DNA of 64,000 nucleotides from positions 392,755 through 456,754 of the forward strand of contig CAUYUJ010005736.1 in NCBI GenBank assembly GCA_963575745.1. Reading direction: 5' to 3'. Below, piece by piece: positions 1 to 9,712 of this stretch; the first letter of the stretch is position 1; each line of letters opens with the position of its first letter. The stretch is from Prorocentrum cordatum (lineage: Eukaryota > Sar > Dinophyceae > Prorocentrales > Prorocentraceae). The notes under the pieces are model-generated. The model made no database searches, was not told where the DNA came from, and saw only the letters and a program-made list of their open reading frames with translations. The translations under genes were made by a program, and so were the position numbers.

Positions 1-205
1 AGATCCGACGAGAAAACTAACTCTGCAGCAACTCAGCTCTGCAGCCGAGCCCCTGCTCGATGCCTCAGGAGGGCAGGAGCGACAGGCCGCCCGCGCACGA
101 ACCCCGGGCCCGCGCGAGCAGCAGCGCGCCGCGCCTTCTCGGCCGAGAAGTCGCCGCTTCTGAAGCGGTGGACCTCCCGCGGTCTCCAGGAACCCAGCCA
201 TGGAG

Positions 206-481
206 GCCTCCTCCTCCTCCTCCTCCTCCTCCTCCTCCTCCCCATCCTCGTCTTATCAGCATGAGCATGATCATCATCAGCAGCAGCATCAGCAGCATCA
301 CCATCATCATATTCATCTGCATCAGCATCATCATCAGCAGCATCAGCATCATCAGCAGCAGCATCAGCATCAGCATCAGCCTCATCATCCTCATCCTCAT
401 CATCATCAGCATCATCAGCAGCATCGTAATCATCATCAGCATCACCATCAGCAGCATCATCATCAATATCATCATCACCAT
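206..481. repeat. TCC tract followed by CAT/CAG-rich microsatellite
   Basis: About 34 bases of pure TCC run into some 230 bases of interspersed CAT and CAG triplets. It can be read as poly-Ser then poly-His/Gln, but the mirrored openness of several frames shows this is simple repeat, not protein. Bases 1-205 upstream hold nothing recognisable. Confidence 0.95.
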
Positions 482-1074
482 CCCCTGCCCCCTCCTCCAC
501 GTACCCGTCCCTCCGTCTCTTGTCTTCTCCCTCCACCGTCCTCGCTCCTGTGTGTAGGGGGGACGTTTGCTTTCTCTTGTCTGCTATGCTGTTTTATGGA
601 ACATATTCGCTTGTGGGCCGCGGGAGACATCCGCACACCTCCAGAGACCTCTGGAGACCCCCCTCAGAGGCCCGGGGACCGGCCTCTCGTCCCGCGTCGC
701 CTGCTGACGGTCACGGGGCCCCGCCGGGGCCTCGAGAGGCCCAAAAACACTTCGGACTCCGCCGCCGCCCTGGGGGCCACGTCGGGTGCTCCTCGAGGTG
801 CTCCTGGCGCAGCCGTGCAGGGGCCCCGTCCTTGGGTCCTCCCGCAGGCCAGCCCTCCGAGGCCTCCGAGGAAGCCTCCTCGAATCGAAAAGCCTTCCGC
901 CTCCGTCGTCGGGGGCCCTCCTCGCTCGCGAGCGTCTGCAGGGCGCGGCAAGGGCGCGACAGGGAAGCCGCTCCGACAAACGAGCACCCCGACGCCCAAG
1001 CGCAGGTCATGGCAGGCCGTCCGAGCCGCCACGGGCCGTGGCGACGCACGAGAGCCTCCGTGGACGCCCGGGCC
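482..1074. other. GC-rich stretch, no gene recognised
   Basis: Several frames are open on both strands because stop codons are rare in GC-rich DNA. No conserved motif or repeat was recognised. Confidence 0.6.
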
Positions 1075-1203
1075 CTCCTCCTCCGTCCTCCCTCCTCCGT
1101 CCTCCTCCTCCTCGGTCCTCCTCCTCCTCGGTCCTCCACCTCCGTCCTCCTCCTCCTCCTCCTCCTCCTCCCTCCTCCTCCTCCTCCTCATCCTCCTCCT
1201 CGA
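1075..1203. repeat. CCT/TCC microsatellite
   Basis: Polypyrimidine tract of CCTCCT units with occasional CGG and GTC interruptions. Confidence 0.95.
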
Positions 1204-1234
1204 CAACTCTGTCCAGGAACTGCCGAGCCCAGAG

Positions 1235-1343
1235 CATTGGATACCGACTTTCTGTCGGTCGCGACCGATGCCGAAACTTCAAGCAAAATAGGCAGCGGCC
1301 GATCTCGTCGGTCGCGACTGGAGAATTCCAGCATCCGATGATC
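1235..1343. mobile_element. Short TIR element, GGTCGCGACC family (copy 1)
   Basis: The left end starts CATTGGATACCGA and runs into CGGTCGCGACCG. The right end, read inverted, starts CATCGGATGCTGGAATT and also runs into GTCGCGACCG. A larger relative with the same termini lies at 9713-10390. The interior carries palindromic GGTCGCGAC motifs and GCAAAATAGGCAGCGG. It looks like a non-autonomous inverted-repeat element; no target-site duplication was identified. Confidence 0.6.
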
Positions 1344-1908
1344 AGGGAGGGGGGAGGGGGCCTCCACCGCGGAGGACCCCATCAGGACCCCGCGACCCTT
1401 CCAGAGCCCCTCTGAAAAACTCGTGACAAAAAAGCACGCGGCGGTCGCTCATCGGAGCTCGATCCTCGGGAGAGCCTGGCGACACCCAGTGTGTCGAGGA
1501 GAGTGCCTGGCGGTCGCGCCGACACCAGCTGCACGCAGCGGATTTCGTACCGCCCGCCACCTTTTTCCCAAACAACCACCACTCCTCGTCCAGCCTGGCA
1601 CAGCCATACCAAAGATAGAGCATCCCCCAAGGACACGAGACCCTCTGCCGGCCAAAACACACAGAACATCCAAGCGTACCCTCCCGAGGATGCACACGAG
1701 CATCCGACCAGCTCGAAGAGCATCAGGGTGGCCTCCCCGAACCGGCCTCGACCTTGCACCTCGGTCCGACTGCATCGGCATCGCCCAAGACGTGGACAGA
1801 AGAGATCGGTACGATGCTCACTAGCGAACGCCGCCCAAAGCTTGTTGTCCTCGCAGCGCGGCAGAGGCAATCCGCACGCGCGCTCTAGGAATCCTGGGCA
1901 CGGAACAC
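1344..1908. other. Unassigned spacer
   Basis: A poly-G-rich patch lies near 1348-1360. A minus-strand frame is open across 1382-2236 but overlaps a mobile element and shows no recognisable domain, so it is not called a gene. Confidence 0.5.
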
Positions 1909-2096
1909 TACAGTCAACCAGTAGAATAGGGATACGCGGTAAGGATGCCAGGGCCTTGGAGGGCCATGTCGACGCTCTGCTTTGGGGGCGGGGAGCGGAC
2001 GGCGAAAGCGGCAAGGGATGGGCCGACGGGAAAGGATGCAGGGGCACCCTGGGGAAGGTTGCCCATCCTTGCAGTGCGGGTGGACTCGAATTGTCT
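1909..2096. mobile_element. MITE-like element, TACAGTCAACC family (copy 1, decayed)
   Basis: Begins TACAGTCAACCAG and shares ordered blocks with the copy at 55659-55834: GGTAAGGATGC, AGGGCCTTGGA, GGAAGGTTGCCCATCCTTGC and GCGGGTNGACT. The right terminus is degraded relative to the intact copy. TA-flanked CAGTCAACC ends resemble Tc1/mariner/pogo-type non-autonomous elements (inference from the TA dinucleotide and TIR only). Confidence 0.7.
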
Positions 2097-2324
2097 GACG
2101 GCACGAGGGGGAGAGGAGGGCGGAAGGTGGCCGCGGATGGCGGGAGGGACGGGAGGCACTGACGGCTCGAGAAGCATCGGCAAGGGATGCCGTCCGTAAC
2201 AGGCAGCGGCCACCGTGGGGCGACGGGTGGTGACACCTGCAGCGAGCCCCGCTGAGAAAGGGCAGGAACGGGAACTACTGCTGTCCATCGCTTGCGTTCT
2301 CTCCATCCCCAAGGGCGCCCAACT

Positions 2325-2450
2325 TCGCGCTGCGCGAAGCGCGGATGACATGGCGCGCTCGCGCCGCCCTCTAGGGGAGAAGGGGGAGGATGAGGAATCG
2401 GAGTAGAACCGCGAAGCGCGATGAATTTCGCGCCCTCGAGGGCGCCATAG
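2325..2450. repeat. Dispersed CGCGAAGCGCG repeat (copy 1)
   Basis: Shares ordered segments with 28262-28425: GCTGCGCGAAGCGCG, CTCGCGCCGCC, AGGGGAGAAG, GAGGATGAGGAATCGGAG, GAACCGCGAAGCGCGA and TTCGCGCCCTCGAGGGCG. Both copies are rich in short palindromes (CGCGAAGCGCG, CCCTCGAGGG). Confidence 0.75.
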
Positions 2451-3220
2451 ACTTCGATCCTCCCGACCGTGGGTGGCTCCGCGGCAATATGCGAACCCTA
2501 CCCCTGCTGGTCCAAGCGACGCTGGGGCTAGATGCAGACATCCCTCGGATTCGGAAACCCAGCTTTCGCCTCAGACCTCTGACCTGCTCGGGTACAGTCA
2601 TCGTGCTACCAGAAGAATTGCTCAGTGAGAAACGAAGCGGCGTGGTTTGGCCATGGCGAACCGCGGCTTCGAATAAGGTCCCCAGAACTAGATCTGAGGA
2701 ACGGCCCGAAAACCAGAGCCCCTCCTGAGCCCGAAGAGGTCCTTGTTTCAACGTCCTGACTGGAGAGTTCGCATGTGATTGCCAAGGTGAGCGTTTTCTT
2801 ATTCGGTCGACATTGGGCGGAAGGTGAGGGGGGAGGGGGGAGGGGGGAGGGTCTGGCTCCGGACCTCTGCTTAGTGCCACTGTTTGCAGCAGTGCGTCCT
2901 CATTATTGGGGAGGCCCCACCTGCTCGAAACAGGCGACGAAGAAAGCTAAGAGATCTTTTCCATGGGGAGGGGGGGGGGGTGCGAGGGCCCGCGCTGATC
3001 GGCAGAACAAGGAATAAGCAAACGATCACCAGTGATGACCCTCTATGGCGTCTGCCCGAGTTGTCGACGACGACATCGGGCGGCCGGGGCGCGCCTCCTC
3101 TGGCGGGCTGGGGGGCTCTGGCTGAGGGGGCGGCAGCATCGCCGTGCCCGGCCGCTCGCAGGGGGGGTGGCACCGCCGCCGCCGCCGTCGCCTCCGCCGT
3201 CGTCTCTGCCGTCTTCGTCG
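2451..3220. other. Unassigned spacer with G runs
   Basis: Contains G-rich runs near 2826-2850 and 2960-2980. No domain or RNA gene recognised. Confidence 0.5.
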
Positions 3221-3266
3221 ATCCAGGATCGAGGATGGAGGATCGAGGTTTGAGGATCGAGGTTAG
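3221..3266. repeat. GAGGATCGAGG minisatellite
   Basis: About three 14 bp units of GAGGATCGAGGTTT type. Its reverse complement, CCTCGATCCTCGATCC, occurs at 3510-3530, so the two could pair across ~250 bases. Confidence 0.8.
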
Positions 3267-3509
3267 GGGCTCACCGCGAGGATCGTTCAACCTTGAATGA
3301 TCGGCCGCTGCCGAAACGTCGAATCGCTCCACATCGACCGAGTCTGGGTCGCCAGCGGCGTTGAACGTGGCACGCTAGCGGCGGGGTCGCCGCCTGTCGA
3401 CACGACGCAAACCTGCCGTACCAAGAATCCACCCCAAGATACGTCCCGAACCGATTGTTGCGGCAGCGCCCTGCGGGCGACCGCCGGCGGAGTCCGCGGC
3501 GGCGGCCTC
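3267..3509. other. Unassigned spacer
   Basis: Includes ATGATCGGCCGCTGCCGAAA near 3297, a short fragment resembling the interior of the GGTCGCGACC element family. Nothing else recognised. Confidence 0.4.
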
Positions 3510-3765
3510 GCAAGAAACCTCGATCCTCGATCCTCGTCCTCGTCGTCCTCCTCCTTCTCCTGCTACTCCTCATCCTCCTCATCCTCCTCTTCTCCTCCTC
3601 CATTCCTCCTCGATTCCTCCTCCATTCCTCCTCCATGCCTCCTCCTCCTCCTTTTCCTCCTCCTCCTCCTCATCTTCCTCCTCCTCCTCCTCCTCTTCCT
3701 CCTCCTCCTCATTCTCCTCCTCCTCCTCCACCTCATCCTCATCCTCATTCTTCTCCATCACCTCC
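3510..3765. repeat. TCC/TCCTCA polypyrimidine microsatellite
   Basis: About 250 bases of TCC units with TCA, TCG and TTC variants. Open frames through it encode only Ser/Pro/Leu or Glu/Arg homopolymers. Confidence 0.95.
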
Positions 3766-4290
3766 TCTGTGCGGCGGGGATGTATCAATAACTACCGCCT
3801 GGGCGATCGATCTTCGGGGACCTTGGCAGGCGGTGGATCTGGATATGTAGCACAACGCAGTTGCGGATGAGAGTGAGGGGGCGGGCGCGGGGAGGGTCGC
3901 GGGTGGGTTGCGGGCGGGTCGCGAGAGGCGCGGGGGCTACAAGCAACCACAACCACATCGAGGACACACCCTGGAGGACGTTTTGTGCACGCCAAGATTC
4001 GCCGGAACACCCAAACCAACTTCGTACTGGTTCTGGTCGATGTGACGCCCCAGAACGGCCAAATCGACTACAGCCGCAACCAAAGTGCTCATGCCGAGGT
4101 CGGCGGGCTTTCCCCCGAGGACCTTCTAGAAAAATCCACTCAGCTGTGGGTACGGTTCTCTGCTGCGCTCAGAAGAGGGTCGCGGAGTGGGTCGCGGGTG
4201 GGTCGCGGGTGTGCCACGAGTGGGTCTTGGGTGGGTCTTGGACGGGTCGCTGGTGGGTCGCGGGTTTGTCGCAGATGGGACGCGAGGCGA
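3766..4290. repeat. Spacer with two GGGTCGCGGGT minisatellite patches
   Basis: GTCGCGGGTGGGTCGCGGG-type units occur at about 3878-3930 and again at 4172-4290, separated by ~240 bases of unassigned sequence. The second patch drifts to TGGGTCTTGGG units. Confidence 0.7.
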
Positions 4291-4311
4291 CGACAACAAC
4301 AACAACAATCA

Positions 4312-4435
4312 TTTTAAGACTGTTCGCCCTTATCTGCTCGAGTGCCCAAAATTCCTATTTCCCAAACCCTCGATACCCGCCCTCTTCGTCTTCGATCGAA
4401 CTCCTTTTGGGGGGTATACCTTTCTTCCCTGCAGG
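4312..4435. repeat. Dispersed repeat, CTGTTCGCYCYTATCTGCTC family (copy 1)
   Basis: Aligns along its length with 6640-6765 through shared blocks ACTGTTCGC, TATCTGCTCG, CCCAAACYCTCG, CGCCCTCTTCGTC and TCGATCG. Neither copy has an open frame of its own or clear termini. Confidence 0.75.
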
Positions 4436-4451
4436 CCGGGCCCCGGCAAGC

Positions 4452-4521
4452 GGCGGGGCGGCCGCGGACCGTCGGCCTGGCCAGCGGCAGCACTGATCGG
4501 CGGGGCGGCCGCGGACCGTCG
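4452..4521. repeat. Direct 23 bp repeat pair
   Basis: A 23-base GC-rich sequence starting GGCGGGGCGGCCGCGG occurs at 4452-4474 and identically at 4499-4521, 47 bases apart. Confidence 0.85.
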
Positions 4522-4555
4522 ACCCGACACCAAGAGGGACGGACAGGGGACCGAC

Positions 4556-4632
4556 CACGACGACGACGACGACGACGTCGACGACAACGGCGACGACGAC
4601 GACGGCGACGACGACGACGAGCGAAAGCGAGA
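4556..4632. repeat. GAC microsatellite
   Basis: GACGAC tract with GGC and AAC interruptions, continuing into GAGCGAAAGCGAGAG-type sequence. Confidence 0.95.
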
Positions 4633-4659
4633 GCGAACGAGAACGACAGCAGGGCCACA

Positions 4660-5212
4660 AGGACACGAAAGGCCACGAAGGGCAACAGCGGGGACACGAA
4701 GGGAATGCGTATGGGGCAACGAAGAGCGCGAACGAGCGGGGGCCACGAAGGGCAGATAATGCGGGGCCACAGAAGGCAACGATGAGGCCACTACGGGTAG
4801 CAACTGGGCCACGTAGGACAGATGCATAGCCACGAAGGGCATACATATGGGGCCACGAAGGGCAGCGAGGGGGCCACGAAGGGATGCAACGGGGCCACGA
4901 AGGGCAGCGAGGGGGCCCCAAAGGGCTGCAACGGGGCCACGAAGGGCTGCGACGGGGCCACGAAGGGCAGCGACGGGGCCACGAAGGGCAGCGAGGGGGG
5001 CACGAAGGGCTGCAAAGGAGCCACGAAACAAAGCGAAGGGGCCACGAAGGACTGCAACGGAGCCACGAAGGGCAGCGAGGAGGCCACGAGGGGCTGCAAC
5101 GGGGCCACGAAGGGCAACGAGTGGGCCACGATGGCTGCAACGGGGCCACGAAACACAGCGAGGAGGCCACGAAGGGCTGCAACGAGGCCACGAAGGGCAG
5201 CGAGATCCCGAT
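4660..5212. repeat. 21 bp GGGGCCACGAAGGG minisatellite
   Basis: About 18 clear units of GGGGCCACGAAGGGCAGCGA or CTGCAAC type run from about 4840 to 5212, with looser units from 4660. The unit is a multiple of three, so the plus strand reads ATKGSEG/ATKGCNG heptads without stops; there is no other sign of coding. The core GGGGCCACGAAG is also the core of the internal repeat of the elements at 5648-6525 and 7450-9030. Confidence 0.9.
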
Positions 5213-5224
5213 TCCTATATAGTC

Positions 5225-5410
5225 TGTAAGGGAGTCCTAAGCGTGAGCGCGACTCCTGAGTGCCTGGGTGTCGGGAGCGCGGCGCTGGAGTAAATTGCAA
5301 GGGCGCTATTCTTCCGTAAATTGCAAGCAAGTCTCTAGCGAGAGCGCGACTCCAGAGCGCCGGGAGAATAAGTCCTAAGGAAGTCCTAAGCGAAAGCGCG
5401 ATTCTTCAAT
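5225..5410. repeat. Degenerate AAGTCCTAAGCG repeat
   Basis: The phrase AAGTCCTAAGCGNNAGCGCG with a following GACTCC or GATTCT recurs near 5231, 5328 and 5380, interleaved with TAAATTGCAAG / GAATTGCGAG phrases. Function unknown. Confidence 0.65.
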
Positions 5411-5439
5411 GAATTGCGAGGAAATATCAGGCGGGAGCC

Positions 5440-5477
5440 GTTGTTGTTGCTGCTGCTGCTGTTGTTGCTGCTGCTGC

Positions 5478-5523
<46 letters not shown>

Positions 5524-5580
5524 GCTGTTGTTGTTGTTGCTATTGTTGTTGGTGTTGGTGTTGGTGTTGTTGTTGTTTTT
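5440..5580. repeat. GTT/GCT microsatellite
   Basis: About 140 bases of GTT and GCT triplets, with GGT near the right end. Confidence 0.95.
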
Positions 5581-5647
5581 GTAAGCCGGGGGCCAACGAC
5601 ACAGTTTGACCCTCGATATTTTCCCTGATAATTAGCCTGGCGAAGGA

Positions 5648-6525
5648 CCCAACCATATGCAGTTGTGGGTACCGTCTTTGTAAGCAACGCATTCGGTGGG
5701 GCTCCCTATGGGGCCACGAAGCGCTGTCCTGGGCGGGGGAGACGCATGCGAACACCCCCACTGGGGCCTTCGGTGGAGCTCCCTATGGGGCCACGAAGCG
5801 CTGTCCTGCGTGGGGGAGACGCATGCGAACACCCCGACTGAGGCCTTCGGTGGAGCTCCTTATGGGGCCACGAAGCGCTGTCCTGGGCGGGGGAGACGCA
5901 TGCGAACACCCCCACTGGGGCATTCGGTGGAGCTCCCTATGGGGCTACGAAACGCTGTCCTGCGTGGGGGAGACGCATGCGAACACCCCGACTGAGGCCT
6001 TCGGCGGAGCTCCCTATGGGGCCACGAAGCGCTGTCCTGGGTGGGGGAGACGCATGCAAACACCCTGTATGGGGCTACGAAACGCTGTCCTGGGTGGGGG
6101 AGACGCATGCGAACACCCCCACTGGGGCCTTCGGTGAAGCTCCCCATGCCACGAAACGCTGTCCTGCGTGGGGGAGACGCATGCGAACACCCCCACTGGG
6201 GCCTTCGGTGGAGCTCCCTATGGGGCCACGAAGCGCTGTCCTGCGTGGGGGAGACGCATGCGAACACCCCGATTGAGGACTTCGGTGGAGCTCCCTATGG
6301 GGCTACGAAACGCTGTCCTGGGTGGGGGAGACGCATGCGAACACCCCAACTGGGGCCTTCGGTGGAGCTCCCTATGGGGCCACGAAACGTGTGAGAGGTG
6401 TGCCGAGAGCAAAGGCAAGGAGGGGGAGGAGGGAGGAGGGAGGAGGGGGAGGAGGAAGGAAGAAAGGAGGAGAGACGCGGGGCGCTCTCTTCAAAACGAG
6501 GACCCCACACCACAAGATGGTTGGG
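5648..6525. mobile_element. Minisatellite-bearing TIR element (copy 1)
   Basis: The left end reads CCCAACCATATGCAGTTGTG and the right end, inverted, reads CCCAACCATCTTGTGGTGTG, giving a perfect 9 bp terminal inverted repeat plus partial extension. Between them lie about nine tandem ~60-79 bp units built on GGAGCTCCCTATGGGGCC, CACGAARCGCTGTCCTGGG and GGGGAGACGCATGCGAACAC. A purine-rich GGGAGGAGGGAGGAG stretch and a conserved tail CTCTTCAAAACGAGGACCC precede the right end. Two further loci share head, unit and tail. No transposase is present. No target-site duplication was found by eye. Confidence 0.75.
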
Positions 6526-6639
6526 AAAAACAAGGTGCGAGCCCCGGGAAGGGCACTTCAATAGAAAAAACAATGTGCACCGGACGGGGAGGATTAACAA
6601 TGATTATTCCTGAGACGTGAGAGTTCAACAAAAGTCATG

Positions 6640-6765
6640 TTAAAACTGTTCGCTCCTATCTGCTCGCGTGCTATTCAACACGTATATCCCAAACTCTCGG
6701 TTCGCGCCCTCTTCGTCCTCGATCGTACCCCCGTGGGGGAATTTACTCCTCACCTGCCACGTGTA
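6640..6765. repeat. Dispersed repeat, CTGTTCGCYCYTATCTGCTC family (copy 2)
   Basis: Second copy of the sequence at 4312-4435, same orientation. The two differ mainly in the middle (CCCAAAATTCC versus TATTCAACACG). Confidence 0.75.
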
Positions 6766-6918
6766 TGTAGCGCAGCCCCAAAACAATGGGAAGAGACGAC
6801 GGGTGGAAGGGGGAGGGAGAAGGATGGAACACGAGAGAGATTAGCAGGGGGGCGAGGAGCAGAAAACCACGTGGTAGAAACAGACGGGCAGATCGGGCGG
6901 GCAGAACCTAGCATTAGG

Positions 6919-7069
6919 TCGGGCATGTCTTCCTGCAGGGGGATTTTCGACGAAAAATGAAAGATAATCAGAAACATATTCAGAAAATATTCAAACATAC
7001 GCAGAAATTCGTCCCCTGACTCTATCTTGACAATCGTTTAATACTCCTCCTGTAGAGGGACGTGCCCGA
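6919..7069. mobile_element. TIR element, TCGGGCATGTCC family (copy 1)
   Basis: The left end TCGGGCATGTCTTCCTGCAG and the inverted right end TCGGGCACGTCCCTCTACAG form ~25 bp terminal inverted repeats, extendable by one G:C pair. The interior is short, AT-rich and non-coding. A second copy is at 55158-55284. It is a MITE-like non-autonomous element; the superfamily is not assignable. Confidence 0.75.
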
Positions 7070-7449
7070 CTTACGCCTAGCGGGCCGGTCGGGAAGGCGG
7101 GCCCCGGCGGGTCAGGTCGAACAGGCGGGATGCTGAAGAGTGCGCCCTGCATGGATCGCAAGGACGTCTCGAGCGAGGGACGACGGCCGTAAACGTCAAC
7201 GTCCGGCACGGCCTCGCGCGGGTGGTATTGGGGGGGGTGCCTACTACATGTGGGGGGCGACAAAAGGGCCCCCTCTGCTGGTTCCGAAAGGGGCCCCAGA
7301 GGATCGTTCCTGAGAGAGGATGCCACAAGCGAACCCGACCCCACCTCCTCTCTTCGAAATCGTCGGGTGGTGGGGTCGGGTTTGCACGTGGCCTCCTAGA
7401 AGGCGCCTGCTGATCCTAGAAGAAGAAGAACAATTATCCTGGCGACGGA
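7070..7449. other. Unassigned spacer
   Basis: No domain recognised. About 30 bases near 7388-7418 (GGCCTCCTAGAAGGCGCCTG then CTGATCC) recur with four changes at 9279-9309. Confidence 0.5.
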
Positions 7450-9030
7450 CCCAACCATATGCAGTTGTAGGTACCGCAATTGTGAACATTTTCTTCGGTG
7501 GAGCTCCCCATGGGGCCACGAAGCGCTGCACTGGGTGGGGGGAAACGCATGCGGGCGGTAGAACTGGAGCCGTCGGGCGAACTCCCCATGGGGCCACGAA
7601 ACGCCGTACTGGGTGGGGTGAAAATACCGAATTTGGTGTGTGGGACGCATGCGGGCGGTCCCACTGGTGGCTTCGGTGGAGCTTCCTATGGGGCCACGAA
7701 ACGTATGAGGGGTGTGCCACATGTGGATTCCAGGACGCATGCTGACGGTCCCACTGGGGGCTTCGGTGGAGCTCCCTATGGGGCCACGAAGCGCTGCACT
7801 GGGTGGGGGGGGACGCATGCGGGCGGTAGTACTGGGGCCGTCGGGCGAACTCCCTATGGGGCCACAAAACGTATGAGGAGTAAATGCAAAACCTGGTGAG
7901 TGGGACGCATGCGGGCGGTCCCAGGTGGTGGCTTCGGTGAAGCTCCCTATGGGGCCACGAAACGTATGAGGGGTGTGTGTGCCAACTTTGGTTTCCGGGA
8001 CGCATGCGGACGGTCCCACTGGGGGCTTCGGCGGAGCTCCCTATGGGGCCACGAAGCGTTGTACTGGGTGGATGAAAATGCCGAATTGGGTTTCCGAGAC
8101 GCATGCGGACGGTCCCACTGGGAGCTTCGGTGGAGCTCTCTACGGGGTCACGAAACGCCGTAGTGGGTGGTGTGAAAATACCAAAATTGTGTTTCAGAGA
8201 CGCATGCGGACGGTGCCACTGGGGGCTTCGGTGGGGCTCTCTATAGGGCCACGAAACGCCGTACTGGGTGGGGTGAAAATGCCAACTTAGATTTCCGGGT
8301 GTGGGGGACGCATGCGAACGGTAGCACTGGGACCTTCGGCGAGGCTCCCTGCGGGGCCACGGAACGCTGTACTGGGCGTGGGGGACGCATGCAGACGGTA
8401 GCACTAGGACCTTCGGTGGGGCTCCCTATGGGGCCACGAAACGCTGTACTGGGTGCGGGGGACGCATGCGGACGGTAGCACTGGGACCTTCGGTGGGGCT
8501 CCCTATCGGGCCACGAGACGCTGTACTGGATGGGGGGGACGCATGCGAACGGTAGCACTGGGACCTTCGGTGGGGCTCCCTATGGGGCCACGGAACGCTG
8601 TACTGGGCGGGGGGGACGCATGCGGACGGTATTACTGGGACCTTCGATGGGGCTCCCTATGGGGCCACGAAGCGCTGTACTGGGTGGGGTGGGGAACCAT
8701 GCGGACGGTAGCACTGGGACCTTCGATGGGGCTCCCTAGGGGGCCACGAAACGCAGTACTGGGTGTGGGGGCCGCATGCGGACGGTAGCACTGGGACCTT
8801 CGCTGGGGCTCCCTATGGGGCCACGAAGCGCTGTACTGGGTGGGGGGGGGGACGCATGCGGACGGTAGCACTGGGACCTTCGGTGGGGCTCCTTATGGGG
8901 CCACGAAACGCTGTACTGGGTGGGGGTGACGCATGCGGACGGTAGGGAGGAGGGGGAACAGGAGGAGAGGAGGAGGAACGCGAGGCGACATCTCTTCAAA
9001 ACGAGGACCCAACACCACAGGATGGTTGGG
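7450..9030. mobile_element. Minisatellite-bearing TIR element (copy 2, expanded)
   Basis: Same head (CCCAACCATATGCAGTTGTA at 7450) and tail (inverted CCCAACCATCCTGTGGTGTT ending at 9030) as the copy at 5648-6525. The interior holds about 17 units of ~73-100 bp sharing CTCCCTATGGGGCCACGAAA, GGGACGCATGCGGACGGT and GGACCTTCGGTGGGG. The unit is longer in the left half, where GTGAAAATACC-type inserts occur, and settles to ~75-80 bp on the right. Different unit number and sequence in each copy suggest the array evolves after, or independently of, dispersal. Confidence 0.75.
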
Positions 9031-9114
9031 AAAAAGAAAAGGAAGAATAATACTAAACAGAAAAAATAATAATGATAAGAACAACACTAATAATAAACAA
9101 AAGAAGAAGAGACA

Positions 9115-9258
9115 CCATAAACATAAACTTTTGGCACTCCGTGCGGATTTCTTGGACCTGCGTTGGGCCCCCGTCCCTGGCGTGCGGAGCGCGCCAGGGG
9201 CGGCGCTGGAGGCGCAAGAAATACCCGCGCGGAACGCCAAAAAACTTTACGCTTATGG
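9115..9258. mobile_element. Fold-back element with ~60 bp arms
   Basis: The left arm CCATAAACATAAACTTTTGG through GCGGATTTCTTGGACCTGCG pairs with the right arm, which read inverted is CCATAAGCGTAAAGTTTTTT then GGCGTTCC, CGCGGG and ATTTCTTGCGCCTC. The arms almost meet at a GC-rich centre (CCTGGCGTGCGGAGCGCGCC), so the whole ~144 bp could fold as one hairpin. It has no coding capacity. Confidence 0.7.
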
Positions 9259-9712
9259 CGCTGTTTGTTCGTCGAGCGTGGCCTCCCAGAAAACGTCTGC
9301 TGATCCCCCACGCGGCAGCGCCAGCCTCTAGCACGGCAGCGCCGCCCGGCGGGCGCCCGCCGCCAGCGTTCTCGGCGGCACTGGCCTCGGCGGCGCCCGC
9401 CCCGCCGGCGGCCAGGGCTGCTAGCCGGGCCCCGAGGTCGGCCTGCAGGTCCTGCCGGCAGGCGCTCAGGCGAGGCGCGAGCCGAAGTCGCCCCCCGCCT
9501 CCTGGCTAGCTGTAGGAGGCGCCAGAGAGGAGAGTCAGGAAGAGAAAGCACGCACACGGACACAAATGATCGTACACATTGGAAAATAGGGGAAATGGGG
9601 GGGACGAGCCTCCGGAAAACATGGACACACGTGGGGCATCCTTGGATCTGTGTCTGTCTATTGGTGTGTCCCTGGGCCCCTTCAGAGAAGGCGCCCCCCT
9701 CCTCCCTCCCCA
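9259..9712. other. GC-rich spacer, no gene recognised
   Basis: GGCGGC-rich between 9320 and 9500. Nothing else recognised. Confidence 0.5.

Noticed and set aside
5648-9030. CRISPR-like array
   Set aside because: Units are 60-100 bp throughout, with no short repeat/unique spacer alternation and no associated genes; the genome is eukaryotic.
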